Origin: Thalassotalea agarivorans
GTDB taxonomy: Bacteria > Pseudomonadota > Gammaproteobacteria > Enterobacterales > Alteromonadaceae
Direction of reading: 5' to 3'
NCBI RefSeq assembly: GCF_030295955.1
Contig: NZ_AP027363.1
Coordinates: 2,356,001-2,420,000 of the forward strand
DNA: 64,000 bases
In this document: in pieces, positions 9,956 through 17,929 of the stretch
Position numbering within the stretch: position 1 is the stretch's first letter
Layout of the letters: each line of letters opens with the position of its first letter
The notes under the pieces: model-generated
The model's database searches: none
What the model was told of the DNA's origin: nothing
Seen by the model: only the letters and a program-made list of their open reading frames with translations
Program-made: the position numbers and the translations under genes

Positions 9956-10909
9956 ATGACAATCAAACTTGGCATCGTCATGGATCCCATCCAAGACATC
10001 AAAGTAAAAAAAGATTCTTCGCTCGCTATGATGCTTGAAGCGCAAAGTCGTGGTTATGAAATTTACTATATGGAAATGGATGACCTGTTTCTAATTCAAG
10101 GCGAAGCGAAAGCGTTTTGTACGCCAGTAAAAGTGTTTGATGACGAGTCGCATTGGTACGAGTTTGGTGAACAACAAGAACTGTCATTGTCAGAACTTGA
10201 TGCCATTTTAATGAGAAAAGATCCTCCGTTTGATACCGAATTCATTTATGCAACGTATATCCTAGAGAGAGCGGAGCTTGAAGGCACATTAATTGTGAAT
10301 AAACCACAGAGCTTGCGCGACTGTAACGAAAAATTATTTACGGCGTGGTTTTCTGATTTAACGGCAAAAACCTTGGTAACTAGAAATGCAAAACAGATAA
10401 GAGCATTTCATCAGCAAGAAAAAGATGTCATCGTTAAACCACTTGATGGTATGGGCGGTTCGTCTATCTTTCGTATGAAAGAAGATGAGTCAAATGTTGG
10501 CGTAATTATAGAGACGTTAACGCAACACGGCAGTCAATATGCCATGGTGCAAGAATTCATGCCTGAAATAAAAGACGGTGATAAACGTATACTTATAGTA
10601 AATGGCGAAGTTATTCCTTATTGTTTGGCACGTATTCCAGCGCAAGGAGAAACAAGAGGAAACTTAGCTGCAGGTGGTACCGGCGAGCCAAGACCACTAT
10701 CACCATCGGACAAATTAATTGCCGAAACTATTGCGCCAGAATTAAAAGCGCGAGGTTTGTATTTTGTTGGACTCGATGTCATCGGTGATAAAGTCACTGA
10801 AATTAATGTCACTAGCCCAACCTGTATTCGAGAGATTGAAGCCGCTTTCCCGATTAATATTAGCGGCAAACTGATGGATGCTATTGAAGCGGACATCAAC
10901 AAAGCTTAG
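9956..10909 (+). CDS. gshB: Glutathione synthetase
   Basis: It catalyses ATP-dependent addition of glycine to gamma-glutamylcysteine, the last step of glutathione synthesis in the cytosol. The 317-residue product begins with the typical KLGIVMDPIQDI and has the ATP-grasp core: DVIVKPLDGMGGSSIFR, VQEFMPEIKDGDKRILIVNG, and GLDVIGDKVTEINVTSPTC with the metal-binding Asp and Asn. Its length equals that of the E. coli enzyme (about 315). It sits inside the rsmE-gshB-yqgE-ruvX operon; a 9-base gap precedes yqgE. Confidence 0.97.
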   Translation: MTIKLGIVMDPIQDIKVKKDSSLAMMLEAQSRGYEIYYMEMDDLFLIQGEAKAFCTPVKVFDDESHWYEFGEQQELSLSELDAILMRKDPPFDTEFIYATYILERAELEGTLIVNKPQSLRDCNEKLFTAWFSDLTAKTLVTRNAKQIRAFHQQEKDVIVKPLDGMGGSSIFRMKEDESNVGVIIETLTQHGSQYAMVQEFMPEIKDGDKRILIVNGEVIPYCLARIPAQGETRGNLAAGGTGEPRPLSPSDKLIAETIAPELKARGLYFVGLDVIGDKVTEINVTSPTCIREIEAAFPINISGKLMDAIEADINKA

Positions 10910-10918
10910 GAGCATATT

Positions 10919-11473
10919 GTGGACAGTTTAGAAAACCATCTATTAATTGCGATGCCCTCGTTAGACGATTCGTTTTTTCATAAAACGGTCACCTACATTT
11001 GTGAACATAACGAAGAAGGCGCGATGGGGTTGATAATAAACTTGCCACTAAATCTGACCGTTAACGATCTACTTAACCACATCAATCAAGAAGATAAGCA
11101 CCTAGCCACTAGAGAACAGCAAGTACTCACGGGCGGCCCAGTGGCGCAAGATCGTGGTTTTGTATTGCATAGCCCGCAACCCGGGTGGCGCAGTTCATTA
11201 TCGCTAAGCCGAGACATTATGATCACAACGTCAAAGGACATACTTGATGCCTTAGGCACAGAGCAAGCGCCTAACGATTTTATCGTGACACTCGGCTATG
11301 CCGGTTGGTCAGCGGGGCAGCTTGAGCAAGAATTGCAAGAAAATGCATGGCTTACCATTCCAGCATCTACCGAAATTCTGTTTCAAACGCCCGTGCCACA
11401 GCGCTGGCAAAAAGCAACGGAACTGCTCGGTATTGATGTCGGCCATTTGTCTAACGATATTGGACACGCATAG
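10919..11473 (+). CDS. yqgE: YqgE/AlgH family protein (GTG start)
   Basis: This is a conserved protein of unknown molecular role (UPF0301). The 184-residue product shows the family pattern LLIAMPSLDDSFFHKTVTYI, EGAMGLIINLP, VLTGGPVAQDRGFVLH and LGYAGWSAGQLEQEL. The start is the GTG at 10919, chosen because a strong ribosome site (TAGGAG) lies seven bases upstream and because the residues align with family starts. It lies between gshB and ruvX, as in E. coli. Confidence 0.93.
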   Translation: MDSLENHLLIAMPSLDDSFFHKTVTYICEHNEEGAMGLIINLPLNLTVNDLLNHINQEDKHLATREQQVLTGGPVAQDRGFVLHSPQPGWRSSLSLSRDIMITTSKDILDALGTEQAPNDFIVTLGYAGWSAGQLEQELQENAWLTIPASTEILFQTPVPQRWQKATELLGIDVGHLSNDIGHA

Positions 11474-11476
11474 TTT

Positions 11477-11917
11477 ATGGCAAGTAAACAAATCGGCGAA
11501 CGCAGTGCCTTGGGTTTTGATTTTGGCAAAAAATATATTGGCGTGGCTGTTGGTCAAGAACTCACAGGAACTGCAACCGCATTAGGCAGCGTTAAAGCGT
11601 ATGATGGTATTCCCCATTGGGATAACATCAAGAAGTATCTCGATGAATGGCAACCCGATTATGTTGTGGTTGGTTTACCCTTAAACATGGATGGCACCGA
11701 ACAACAGCTAACCAAAGATGCCCGTAAGTTTGGTAATAGAATTCACGGACGATTTGGTATAAACGTGGAATTTCAAGACGAACGCTTAACCACCACCGAT
11801 GCCAAGGCTCGCCTATTTGAACGCGGCGGCTATCGTAACCTCAAAAAAGACAATATTGACGCTGAATCGGCGAAACTGATTGTAGAAAGTTACTTTGAAT
11901 CCCTGTGGGGGGAGTAA
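11477..11917 (+). CDS. ruvX: RuvX/YqgF Holliday-junction resolvase-like nuclease
   Basis: This RNase H-fold protein is needed for maturation of the 16S rRNA 5' end and was first described as a putative Holliday-junction resolvase. The 146 residues contain the acidic first strand [17 protein letters not shown], the [12 protein letters not shown] motif, and the [10 protein letters not shown] motif with its catalytic Asp/Glu and the C-terminal [14 protein letters not shown]. All match the family. It follows yqgE by three bases and ends the cluster; a repeat-rich intergenic region follows. Confidence 0.95.
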   Translation: MASKQIGERSALGFDFGKKYIGVAVGQELTGTATALGSVKAYDGIPHWDNIKKYLDEWQPDYVVVGLPLNMDGTEQQLTKDARKFGNRIHGRFGINVEFQDERLTTTDAKARLFERGGYRNLKKDNIDAESAKLIVESYFESLWGE

Positions 11918-11929
11918 GGTTTCAAGCTA

Positions 11930-12110
11930 CGAGCGGCGTGCGGCGAGCTTCGTGTTGTATGGAGCATGGGGCATGTGCGCTTCGCAGTGAGGGACAAGGG
12001 ACAGGAGCGCGTTGCATAAGGGAACAATGAACGAGGCTTTCTTTTAACTCGTAGCACACAGCTCGAAGCACGTAGCACCAATAAAACGTCATCCCGTACT
12101 AGGATGACGA
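11930..12110 (-). repeat. Dispersed repeat element, inverted relative to the 48.9-kb cluster
   Basis: Read on the minus strand, 12053-12072 (CGTGCTTCGAGCTGTGTGCT) is identical to 48934-48953, and 12007-12026 (TGTTCCCTTATGCAACGCGC) differs by one base from the stretch at 48979-48998. A GTCATCC...GGATGAC hairpin is also present near both. The segment fills the gap between ruvX and cioB and has no convincing coding frame. It appears to be one degenerate member of a dispersed intergenic family. Confidence 0.75.
12085..12109 (-). terminator. REP-like hairpin that probably terminates cioAB
   Basis: CGTCATCC (12087-12094) pairs with GGATGACG (12102-12109). On the minus strand the stem is followed by TTTTATT, about 16 bases after the cioB stop. 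It is part of the dispersed repeat and may have been recruited as a terminator. Confidence 0.55.
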
Positions 12111-12124
12111 TTAAGATTTTGACG

Positions 12125-13123
12125 TTAATAATTTAACTTACTGGTTTTGCCCCAAAACACTTTATAAGCAAATATGGTGTAGCCAATAATGGTAGGTAAC
12201 ACCACAACTGCACCCCAAAATATCACTAGCAAAGATTCTCGGCTACTTGCCGCGTCATAAATGGTTAGTTGGTTAGGCACAATGTAAGGGAAAAAACTAT
12301 AGGCCAAACCGCCAAAACAAACGGTAAACACAATAATGGCTGACGCAAACGGATACCAACAGCCCAAGTCATCTTCAAGCGGCACTTTCTTCAAGTAAAA
12401 CTCTACCGTTGAGAAGATAAATACAAATAGCAAAATCAGTGGTGCCAACACAAACACTTGTGGGAAGCCTAACCATTTTTCAGCAATGATTGGGTCTATC
12501 GATAAATTAGCAATACACACCGCCAAAATACCTAGCACCATCAATCTATTCGACCATAATGCCCATTGCGCCGAACGTTTTTGTAAAGAGCCTTCCGTTT
12601 TCATCACTAACCAAGCTGCGCCAACAAAGCAGTAACCTGCCGTCACGCAAACAGCGGATAACATTGAAAACATATAGCTAGCAAGGCTGGTATCAAAAGC
12701 CGTTACATAACGACCTAACATATACCCTTGGCATAGCGTTGCTAGTAGTGAACCCAGCTTAAAGGTTAAGTCCCACTTTTGCTTGTCTTTGCTTGGCGCT
12801 TTGGTGCGAAAATCAAACGACACACCACGTAATATAAGTCCTGCAAGCATTAGTGCGGTTGGCAGATAAAGCGCCTGTAACACAATAGAATGCGCTTTAG
12901 GAAAGGCTATCAGCATTAAACCAACTGCAAGTACCAACCACGTTTCATTAGCATCCCAAAATGGGCCGATTGAATAGATCATTTTGTCACGATGTTGTTG
13001 GCTGTCTTTTGGTAGCAAAACGCCAACACCTAAATCATATCCATCTAAAATGGCATAAACCAAAAACGACAATCCCATTAAACCGATAAACACCGCCGGT
13101 AACCAATCTATTGATGTATTCAT
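12125..13123 (-). CDS. cioB: Cytochrome bd-type quinol oxidase subunit II (CioB/CydB)
   Basis: This is the second subunit of a bd-type quinol:O2 oxidoreductase in the inner membrane. The 332 residues are mostly transmembrane (about eight or nine helices) and show family patterns: YAILDGYDLGVGVLLP, the conserved FWDANETWLVLAVG segment and RGVSFDFRTKA. The length is close to CioB of the cyanide-insensitive group and shorter than E. coli CydB (379). Its ATG overlaps the cioA stop by four bases, indicating translational coupling. No CydX-like small ORF was noted after it. Confidence 0.93.
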   Translation of the reverse strand: MNTSIDWLPAVFIGLMGLSFLVYAILDGYDLGVGVLLPKDSQQHRDKMIYSIGPFWDANETWLVLAVGLMLIAFPKAHSIVLQALYLPTALMLAGLILRGVSFDFRTKAPSKDKQKWDLTFKLGSLLATLCQGYMLGRYVTAFDTSLASYMFSMLSAVCVTAGYCFVGAAWLVMKTEGSLQKRSAQWALWSNRLMVLGILAVCIANLSIDPIIAEKWLGFPQVFVLAPLILLFVFIFSTVEFYLKKVPLEDDLGCWYPFASAIIVFTVCFGGLAYSFFPYIVPNQLTIYDAASSRESLLVIFWGAVVVLPTIIGYTIFAYKVFWGKTSKLNY

Positions 13124-14520
13124 GACTGCGCTCCTTGTTCAACTGGCAAGTGATTTTGTTCGTCTAGCACTTTCGGATTATGCTCCTCTAAATGCACTGC
13201 TCTATTTGCCATCACAAACAAAGTGCGTATGTAAGCAACGAGCAAGAAGCCATAAATAACCAAGTACATCGTTAATGAAAAAGCGATATTCTCTGGTGCG
13301 ATAGTAGTTGCCGCATCTCGTGTATTTAATACGCCTGTTACTAAGTAAGGTTGTCTACCAATCTCGGTAACATACCAACCAGCCAAGGTTGCTATCCAAC
13401 CTGAGAATGTCATAACCACAGCGGATTTAAGTAGCCAATTGGGGTAGCGCTTTTTAAAGCTAAAGTGATAACTAGCCAGCCAAGAAAACAGTAACATCAG
13501 CATGCCAATACCTACCATCACCCTAAAGCTATAAAACACAGGAGCGACCGGTGGATGCTCGCCCTTGAACTCATCTAGACCTGTTATTTCACCATCAATG
13601 TCATGGGTTAAAATCAAGCTAGCAAGATATGGCACCTTCACTTCAAAATGATTCGTTCGCGCCTCTTCGTCTGGCACAGCAAACAATAACAGTGGCGCTC
13701 CACGCTCGGTTTGCCACACGCCTTCCATCGCTGCAACTTTAGCGGGTTGATGTTTAAAGGTGTTCAAGCCATGTAAGTCACCGACGAAAATTTGCAATGG
13801 AATTAGCAATGCCGCCAGCACAACGGAAAAGTTGAGCGCATATTTTACCGAGCGTTTCTGGTCGCCTTTAAGCAAACGATAAGCAGATATACCCGCAATT
13901 AAAAAGGCAGCGGTTAAACCAGATGCTAACACCATATGGGCTAAACGATATGGCATTGAAGGATTGAAAATGACCTCAAACCAACTAGTAACATGCGCCA
14001 CACCGTCGATCATTTCAAAACCCGCAGGGGTTTGCATCCATGAATCAAGTGCCAGTATCCAAAAGGCTGATAAACTTGTCCCTACAGCTACCAGTAGGGT
14101 TGCAAAAGTATGTACTCGATTAGATACCCGCTCCATGCCAAAGAGCATGATGGCTAGAAACGATGCTTCAAGGAAAAAAGCTGTCATAACCTCATAACCG
14201 AGCAATGGACCAGCTATATTGCCAACCGTTTCCATATACCCTGGCCAATTGGTGCCAAATTGAAACGACATGGTGATACCACTGACCACACCAATAGCAA
14301 ACGTTAACGCGAATATGCGCACCCAAAAGCGGTACACGCGAATCCAGGCGTCATCGCCGGTTTTGTTGTATCGCAGTTTGAAAAATACCAAGATCCAGCA
14401 CAGGGCTATGTTGATAGTAGGAAATAAAATGTGAAAACTAATGTTGGCTGCAAATTGAATGCGCGACAGCATAAAACCTGAATCGCTTGCAACTTGAGCT
14501 AATTCGCCAGTGGCTAGCAT
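13120..14520 (-). CDS. cioA: Cytochrome bd-type quinol oxidase subunit I (CioA/CydA)
   Basis: It carries the b and d haems and oxidises quinol while reducing O2 to water without pumping protons. The 466-residue chain has the early haem-ligand His in NISFHILFP, the two Glu of the haem-d channel in GYEVMTAFFLEASF, a His in YRLAHMVLAS, and GRQPYLVTGVLNTRDA. The short quinol loop and the RDA/RTADA-like motif place it in the cyanide-insensitive (CIO) group, while E. coli CydA is about 520 residues with a long loop. The GRQPW motif of many members is GRQPY here. Start set at ATG 14520 because the strong ribosome site AAGGAGG ends five bases upstream; a GTG two codons earlier overlaps that site. Confidence 0.95.
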   Translation of the reverse strand: MLATGELAQVASDSGFMLSRIQFAANISFHILFPTINIALCWILVFFKLRYNKTGDDAWIRVYRFWVRIFALTFAIGVVSGITMSFQFGTNWPGYMETVGNIAGPLLGYEVMTAFFLEASFLAIMLFGMERVSNRVHTFATLLVAVGTSLSAFWILALDSWMQTPAGFEMIDGVAHVTSWFEVIFNPSMPYRLAHMVLASGLTAAFLIAGISAYRLLKGDQKRSVKYALNFSVVLAALLIPLQIFVGDLHGLNTFKHQPAKVAAMEGVWQTERGAPLLLFAVPDEEARTNHFEVKVPYLASLILTHDIDGEITGLDEFKGEHPPVAPVFYSFRVMVGIGMLMLLFSWLASYHFSFKKRYPNWLLKSAVVMTFSGWIATLAGWYVTEIGRQPYLVTGVLNTRDAATTIAPENIAFSLTMYLVIYGFLLVAYIRTLFVMANRAVHLEEHNPKVLDEQNHLPVEQGAQS

Positions 14521-14522
14521 AT

Positions 14523-14538
14523 GCACCTCCTTAGGTGC
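14523..14538 (-). promoter_or_regulatory. Hairpin enclosing the cioA ribosome-binding site
   Basis: On the minus strand GCACCT-AAGG-AGGTGC forms a 6-bp stem whose loop and right arm contain the AAGGAGG ribosome site of cioA (plus-strand positions 14526-14532). Folding would mask the site, so translation may be controlled. The stem is perfect, but function is inferred. Confidence 0.5.
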
Positions 14539-14591
14539 CCAAAAACTATATCTAAACGAGAAAAACGACTTAAATCGTGACTAAATACAAG

Positions 14592-15137
14592 TTATTTACT
14601 AGGTAGAAGTTTGTCTTTTACCTCCAATATTTTGCTTATGCCCTCACCTAATTTTAAAAGCGCCGACAGCTTTTCGGAGGACATGTGCTGCAATTCATTT
14701 GACCAAACGGTAACCATTTCCATAAGGTCATGCATTTCTTGCACCCGCTGCTGCACATATTCATCGCTATCGTTGCTCGGCTCTTGCAACAAAGTATCTC
14801 GAAGCATCGATAAGGTTGGATCGAGTTCACGCTTTCTGCGCTCTACTACTAGGGTACGGGCAATCTCCCAGACATCACTTGGCGCTGAGAAATACTCTTT
14901 TCTGTCGCCAGGAATGTGTTGTAGCCTGATCAGGTTCCAAGATTTCAATTCTTTCAGCCCCATAGATACATTGGAGCGAGAAATTTGCAGCGCATCACTA
15001 ATTTGATCTGCATTTAAAGGCGCTTCTGTTAACACGATTAGCGCATACATTTGGCCTAAGGTGCGGTTTAAGCCCCATTTAGATCCCATTTCACCAAAGT
15101 GAAGAATCAGTGATTGCGTCATTGGAGAGACTTTCAT
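14592..15137 (-). CDS. GbsR/MarR-type transcriptional regulator
   Basis: The 181-residue protein has a winged helix-turn-helix in its first half: GQMYALIVLTEAPLNADQIS, ISRSNVSMGLKELKSW and the wing LIRLQHIPGDRKEYF. A long helical C-terminal part (residues about 95-175) is likely for dimerisation or ligand sensing. The pattern fits the GbsR family (COG1510) better than classical MarR. It lies 71 bases upstream of cioA on the same strand, which suggests it controls the oxidase and its own gene. An in-frame ATG at 15122 is an alternative start. The signal sensed is unknown. Confidence 0.85.
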   Translation of the reverse strand: MKVSPMTQSLILHFGEMGSKWGLNRTLGQMYALIVLTEAPLNADQISDALQISRSNVSMGLKELKSWNLIRLQHIPGDRKEYFSAPSDVWEIARTLVVERRKRELDPTLSMLRDTLLQEPSNDSDEYVQQRVQEMHDLMEMVTVWSNELQHMSSEKLSALLKLGEGISKILEVKDKLLPSK

Positions 15138-15150
15138 TGTTTACCTATTT

Positions 15151-15174
15151 CTGAACTTTCAGTAATTTCTGAAA
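15151..15174. promoter_or_regulatory. Overlapping palindromes before the GbsR-type gene (candidate operator)
   Basis: CTGAACTTTCAG (15151-15162) and TTTCAG-TAATTT-CTGAAA (15157-15174) are overlapping inverted repeats 14-37 bases upstream of the regulator's start codon. That is the usual place for an autoregulatory operator of a dimeric winged-helix protein. The binding protein is inferred from proximity only. Confidence 0.45.
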
Positions 15175-15189
15175 AATTGTAAACATTTG

Positions 15190-15203
15190 TTGATTTGTGT
15201 CAA
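15190..15203. promoter_or_regulatory. FNR/Anr-like box
   Basis: TTGATTTGTGTCAA matches the FNR consensus TTGAT-N4-ATCAA at 9 of 10 defined positions. It lies 53 bases upstream of the regulator of the cioAB oxidase, a plausible oxygen-responsive target. A CRP-like role or chance occurrence in AT-rich DNA cannot be excluded. Confidence 0.4.
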
Positions 15204-15289
15204 GGAATGTTGTGAATTTATTTTGTACTGTGTAGAAGGGAAAGTTTACGTGTAGGCGCCAGCCTGCCATTTAGAGGTGTATTAATTGC

Positions 15290-16069
15290 TAAATTAGCTT
15301 TGAATGATAACAACTTCGACACAACTCATCAGGTAAGCAAACACAACGAGCCGTCCAACATAACCAATTCCCCATTGAGGGTTGCCGATAGTTTTTTTGA
15401 TGATCACGTATAAGTTCTTCACGGACGAAGAACAAGGTGAAATAGGACAAGGATGTGCTATTGAGACGGTACGTCGACATCATCACAAAAAGATAGCGGG
15501 GTCTTCAAACCGAGTTGGGGCGTGGGGGTATGTCCTAGGGGTGTCACGCTACACCCCTGGACTATTGCTCCTTTAGGAGTAATAAACTGCACGTACATTG
15601 AAAACAAGCCTTTGTTCTGTACATTCACCTGAAACGACCTTATTTCCCAAAACTTTGGACCATTACAGGAACAAAAAGGCCTACGAATGAGAGGCCTCTT
15701 AGTTACGGTGGGTGTCATAGTTATTTATTTCAACCGGGCGTCCATATGTGTCTTAGTTATTTTCGAACATATGTATTGGCATGTAGGGTGGTAGAGTTAA
15801 AAAACTTAGCCACCCACAGTTTTAATGATTTAAAGGTTGCCACAAATATTGGTTTGGCTCCACAAGTAAAACAGTAACTTTCAAAGTGATTATGATGATG
15901 TTTGTTTACTTCGCAGTGAATTTGACGTGCTTAGGCTTATTTTAGCTATAACAATGCCTTAGCTCAGGCTAATGGTGTTTTTATGGTAGTTGTTTGTTTA
16001 TCTTTTATGTCGTTAGCGATTTTGATTAAGACATCCATCGTTTGAATGGGTGTGACCAATAAAACAGAA
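15290..16069. other. Gene-poor region with several hairpins
   Basis: No convincing gene was found. Short frames exist on both strands (for example 15458-15718 minus, 15382-15576 plus) but overlap one another, lack good ribosome sites and resemble nothing I know; a decayed gene is possible. Visible structures are an AGGGGTGT/ACACCCCT stem at 15537-15558, an ATTGCTCCT/AGGAGTAAT stem at 15564-15583, AGGCCT repeats inverted near 15677-15698, and a CATATG pair near 15750-15772. Nothing further is seen between 15800 and 16069. Confidence 0.4.
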
Positions 16070-16504
16070 TCAACATTCAGCCGCATAAACCAAAATTTCA
16101 AACCAAGAAGCATTAACTTTTTTAGTAAAAGTGACGCTATCACCAAATTTTTCATTAGGTGACAACTTGAGCGTCAACTCTTTATGTATGAACACAAAAT
16201 CTCCTGTATGCCCTTTTCCAAATCCTATCAATCTGTCAACAAGCACTATTGTGAAACATTCAACATTGTTTTCCAGATTTTCAATTGTATAGTCCACACT
16301 ACAAACTTCTCCGATGCAATTTTCTTCTTCAAATTCAAGTATGTATTTTCTTTTGAGCAGTAAATCATCGCTGTTGGCAATAAATACACCTAAAATCAAT
16401 ACGGAAAGGATCACATAAAATGTGCTTAGGGCTTTTTGTTTCAAATGAGATAGCACACTCCACTGAGCCCGAGTAAACAATGATTTTAACTTTTTCAGTC
16501 CCAT
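16070..16504 (-). CDS. Hypothetical single-span membrane protein
   Basis: The 144-residue frame has a basic N-terminus (MGLKKLKSLFTRAQW), one strong hydrophobic span (residues about 28-44, STFYVILSVLILGVFIA), and a polar domain with four further cysteines (two in ENCIGEVCS, one in VECF, one terminal), suggesting an exported disulfide-bonded region. Composition looks coding, but the ribosome site is weak and I recognise no family. It stands alone in a gene-poor stretch upstream of the pilTU terminator. It could be a real orphan or a spurious frame. Confidence 0.45.
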   Translation of the reverse strand: MGLKKLKSLFTRAQWSVLSHLKQKALSTFYVILSVLILGVFIANSDDLLLKRKYILEFEEENCIGEVCSVDYTIENLENNVECFTIVLVDRLIGFGKGHTGDFVFIHKELTLKLSPNEKFGDSVTFTKKVNASWFEILVYAAEC

Positions 16505-16724
16505 AAATTATCAACATCCATATTAATTGGGTATGTTCATTTTGGCTTAGTTGCAAAACCTAAAGTTCCCAGCCAAACAAGAAACGCGCGAAAACTATAT
16601 TTTTAATAAGGTATATGTTTATTAAGCATTTTACTGTTAACGCACATTATACTTGAGCTTTTTCGTTGCATTTTTTCAATAGGGGTATCAATTTCTAGCA
16701 CATGAACGAAGTTTCGTCACTCAA

Positions 16725-16752
16725 TAAAAAACCACCTAAACGGTGGTTTTTT
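16725..16752. terminator. Terminator after pilU
   Basis: AAAAACCACC pairs with GGTGGTTTTT around a short loop, with T runs on both strands. On the minus strand it lies about 40 bases past the pilU stop; on the plus strand it could stop stray transcription. Confidence 0.8.
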
Positions 16753-16789
16753 AACTAGTCATACAGCATAGAGCTACGCGCAAAGCGCG

Positions 16790-17917
16790 TTAAAACTCAT
16801 CTTCCATACCATCTAAGGTAACACCTTTAAGCGAACCAACACCGTCTTGTTCATTACTACGTAATTTGATCATTAGACGAAGATCGTTCGGAGAATCAGC
16901 ATGATGAAGCGCATCGGCATAACTAATTAGGCCACGTTGATACAAGTTAAATAAGGCTTGGTCAAAGGTCATCATGCCAAGCTCATTTGATTTTTGCATC
17001 ACTTCCTTGATATCACCCACCTCACCTTTCTTGATGAGTTCAGCGATATACGGCGAATTAAGCAGTACTTCAATCGCAGCAACACGAGAGTGACCATCAC
17101 GCGTAGGAATTAGCTGCTGTGCCACGATACCACGTAGGTTCAAGGCCAAATCAAATAACAATTTACCATGCTGCTCTGCTGGTACTAAGTGCATGATACG
17201 GTCAATTGCTTGGTTTGCGTTGTTGGCGTGAAGCGTAGCAATACACAAGTGGCCCGTTTCTGCGAAACTTAATGCAAATTCCATGGTTTCTTGATTACGA
17301 ATCTCACCGATTAGGATAACGTCTGGCGCCTGACGAAGTGAACTTTTCAGCGCCGCATCAAAGCTTTCAGTATCAAGTCCAACTTCACGTTGTGTGATCA
17401 TTGACTGCGCATGTTCATGAACAAATTCTACCGGGTCTTCAATAGTCAAAATATGACCGCGAGAATTACGATTACGATAGCCAATTAACGCCGCCATCGA
17501 GGTCGATTTACCGGTACCGGTACCACCAACGAAAAGTACAAGGCCACGTTTAGACATCACCACTTCTTTTAGTACAGGTGGCAAGCCTAACTCTTCTACA
17601 TCAGGAATTTCAGTAACGATACGACGAATAACCATACCCGCCATATCTCGTTGCCAGAAGGCAGAGACCCTGAATCGACCGATTTCATCTATTGAAATTG
17701 CAAAGTTACACTCTTTCTCTTCGTGAAATTGGAGCTTTTGCTTGTCATTCATTGCATCTTCAACAAGTGCAATCGCTTGCTCTGGCGTTAAAGATTCTTG
17801 GTCAATTGGCGTTAACTCACCATTAACTTTGGCACTCACAGGTAACTTGGCAGTGACAAAGACATCAGACGCGTCTTTCTCTACCATGATGCGGAGTATA
17901 TCGTTTAAAGAAAGCAT
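16790..17917 (-). CDS. pilU: Type IV pilus retraction accessory ATPase PilU
   Basis: This hexameric cytoplasmic ATPase works with PilT in pilus retraction and twitching. The 375-residue protein has Walker A GGTGTGKST, the Asp-box/Walker B region DVILIGEIRNQETMEFALSF, the His box LCIATLHANNANQAIDR, and an N-terminal PAS-like domain (ASDVFVTAKLPVSAKVNGEL). The diverged C-terminal region (IEVLLNSPYIAELIKKGE rather than AIRNLIRE) and the C-terminal tail are typical of PilU rather than PilT. It lies 12 bases after pilT in one operon. Confidence 0.95.
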   Translation of the reverse strand: MLSLNDILRIMVEKDASDVFVTAKLPVSAKVNGELTPIDQESLTPEQAIALVEDAMNDKQKLQFHEEKECNFAISIDEIGRFRVSAFWQRDMAGMVIRRIVTEIPDVEELGLPPVLKEVVMSKRGLVLFVGGTGTGKSTSMAALIGYRNRNSRGHILTIEDPVEFVHEHAQSMITQREVGLDTESFDAALKSSLRQAPDVILIGEIRNQETMEFALSFAETGHLCIATLHANNANQAIDRIMHLVPAEQHGKLLFDLALNLRGIVAQQLIPTRDGHSRVAAIEVLLNSPYIAELIKKGEVGDIKEVMQKSNELGMMTFDQALFNLYQRGLISYADALHHADSPNDLRLMIKLRSNEQDGVGSLKGVTLDGMEDEF

Positions 17918-17929
17918 ACTTGTTGCTCC

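Noticed and set aside
13120-14520. E. coli-type cytochrome bd-I
   Set aside because: Shorter chain and short quinol loop with GRQPY...NTRDA fit the cyanide-insensitive group better.
15382-15718. Overlapping short frames on both strands
   Set aside because: They conflict with each other, lack ribosome sites and match no family; listed as a gene-poor region.
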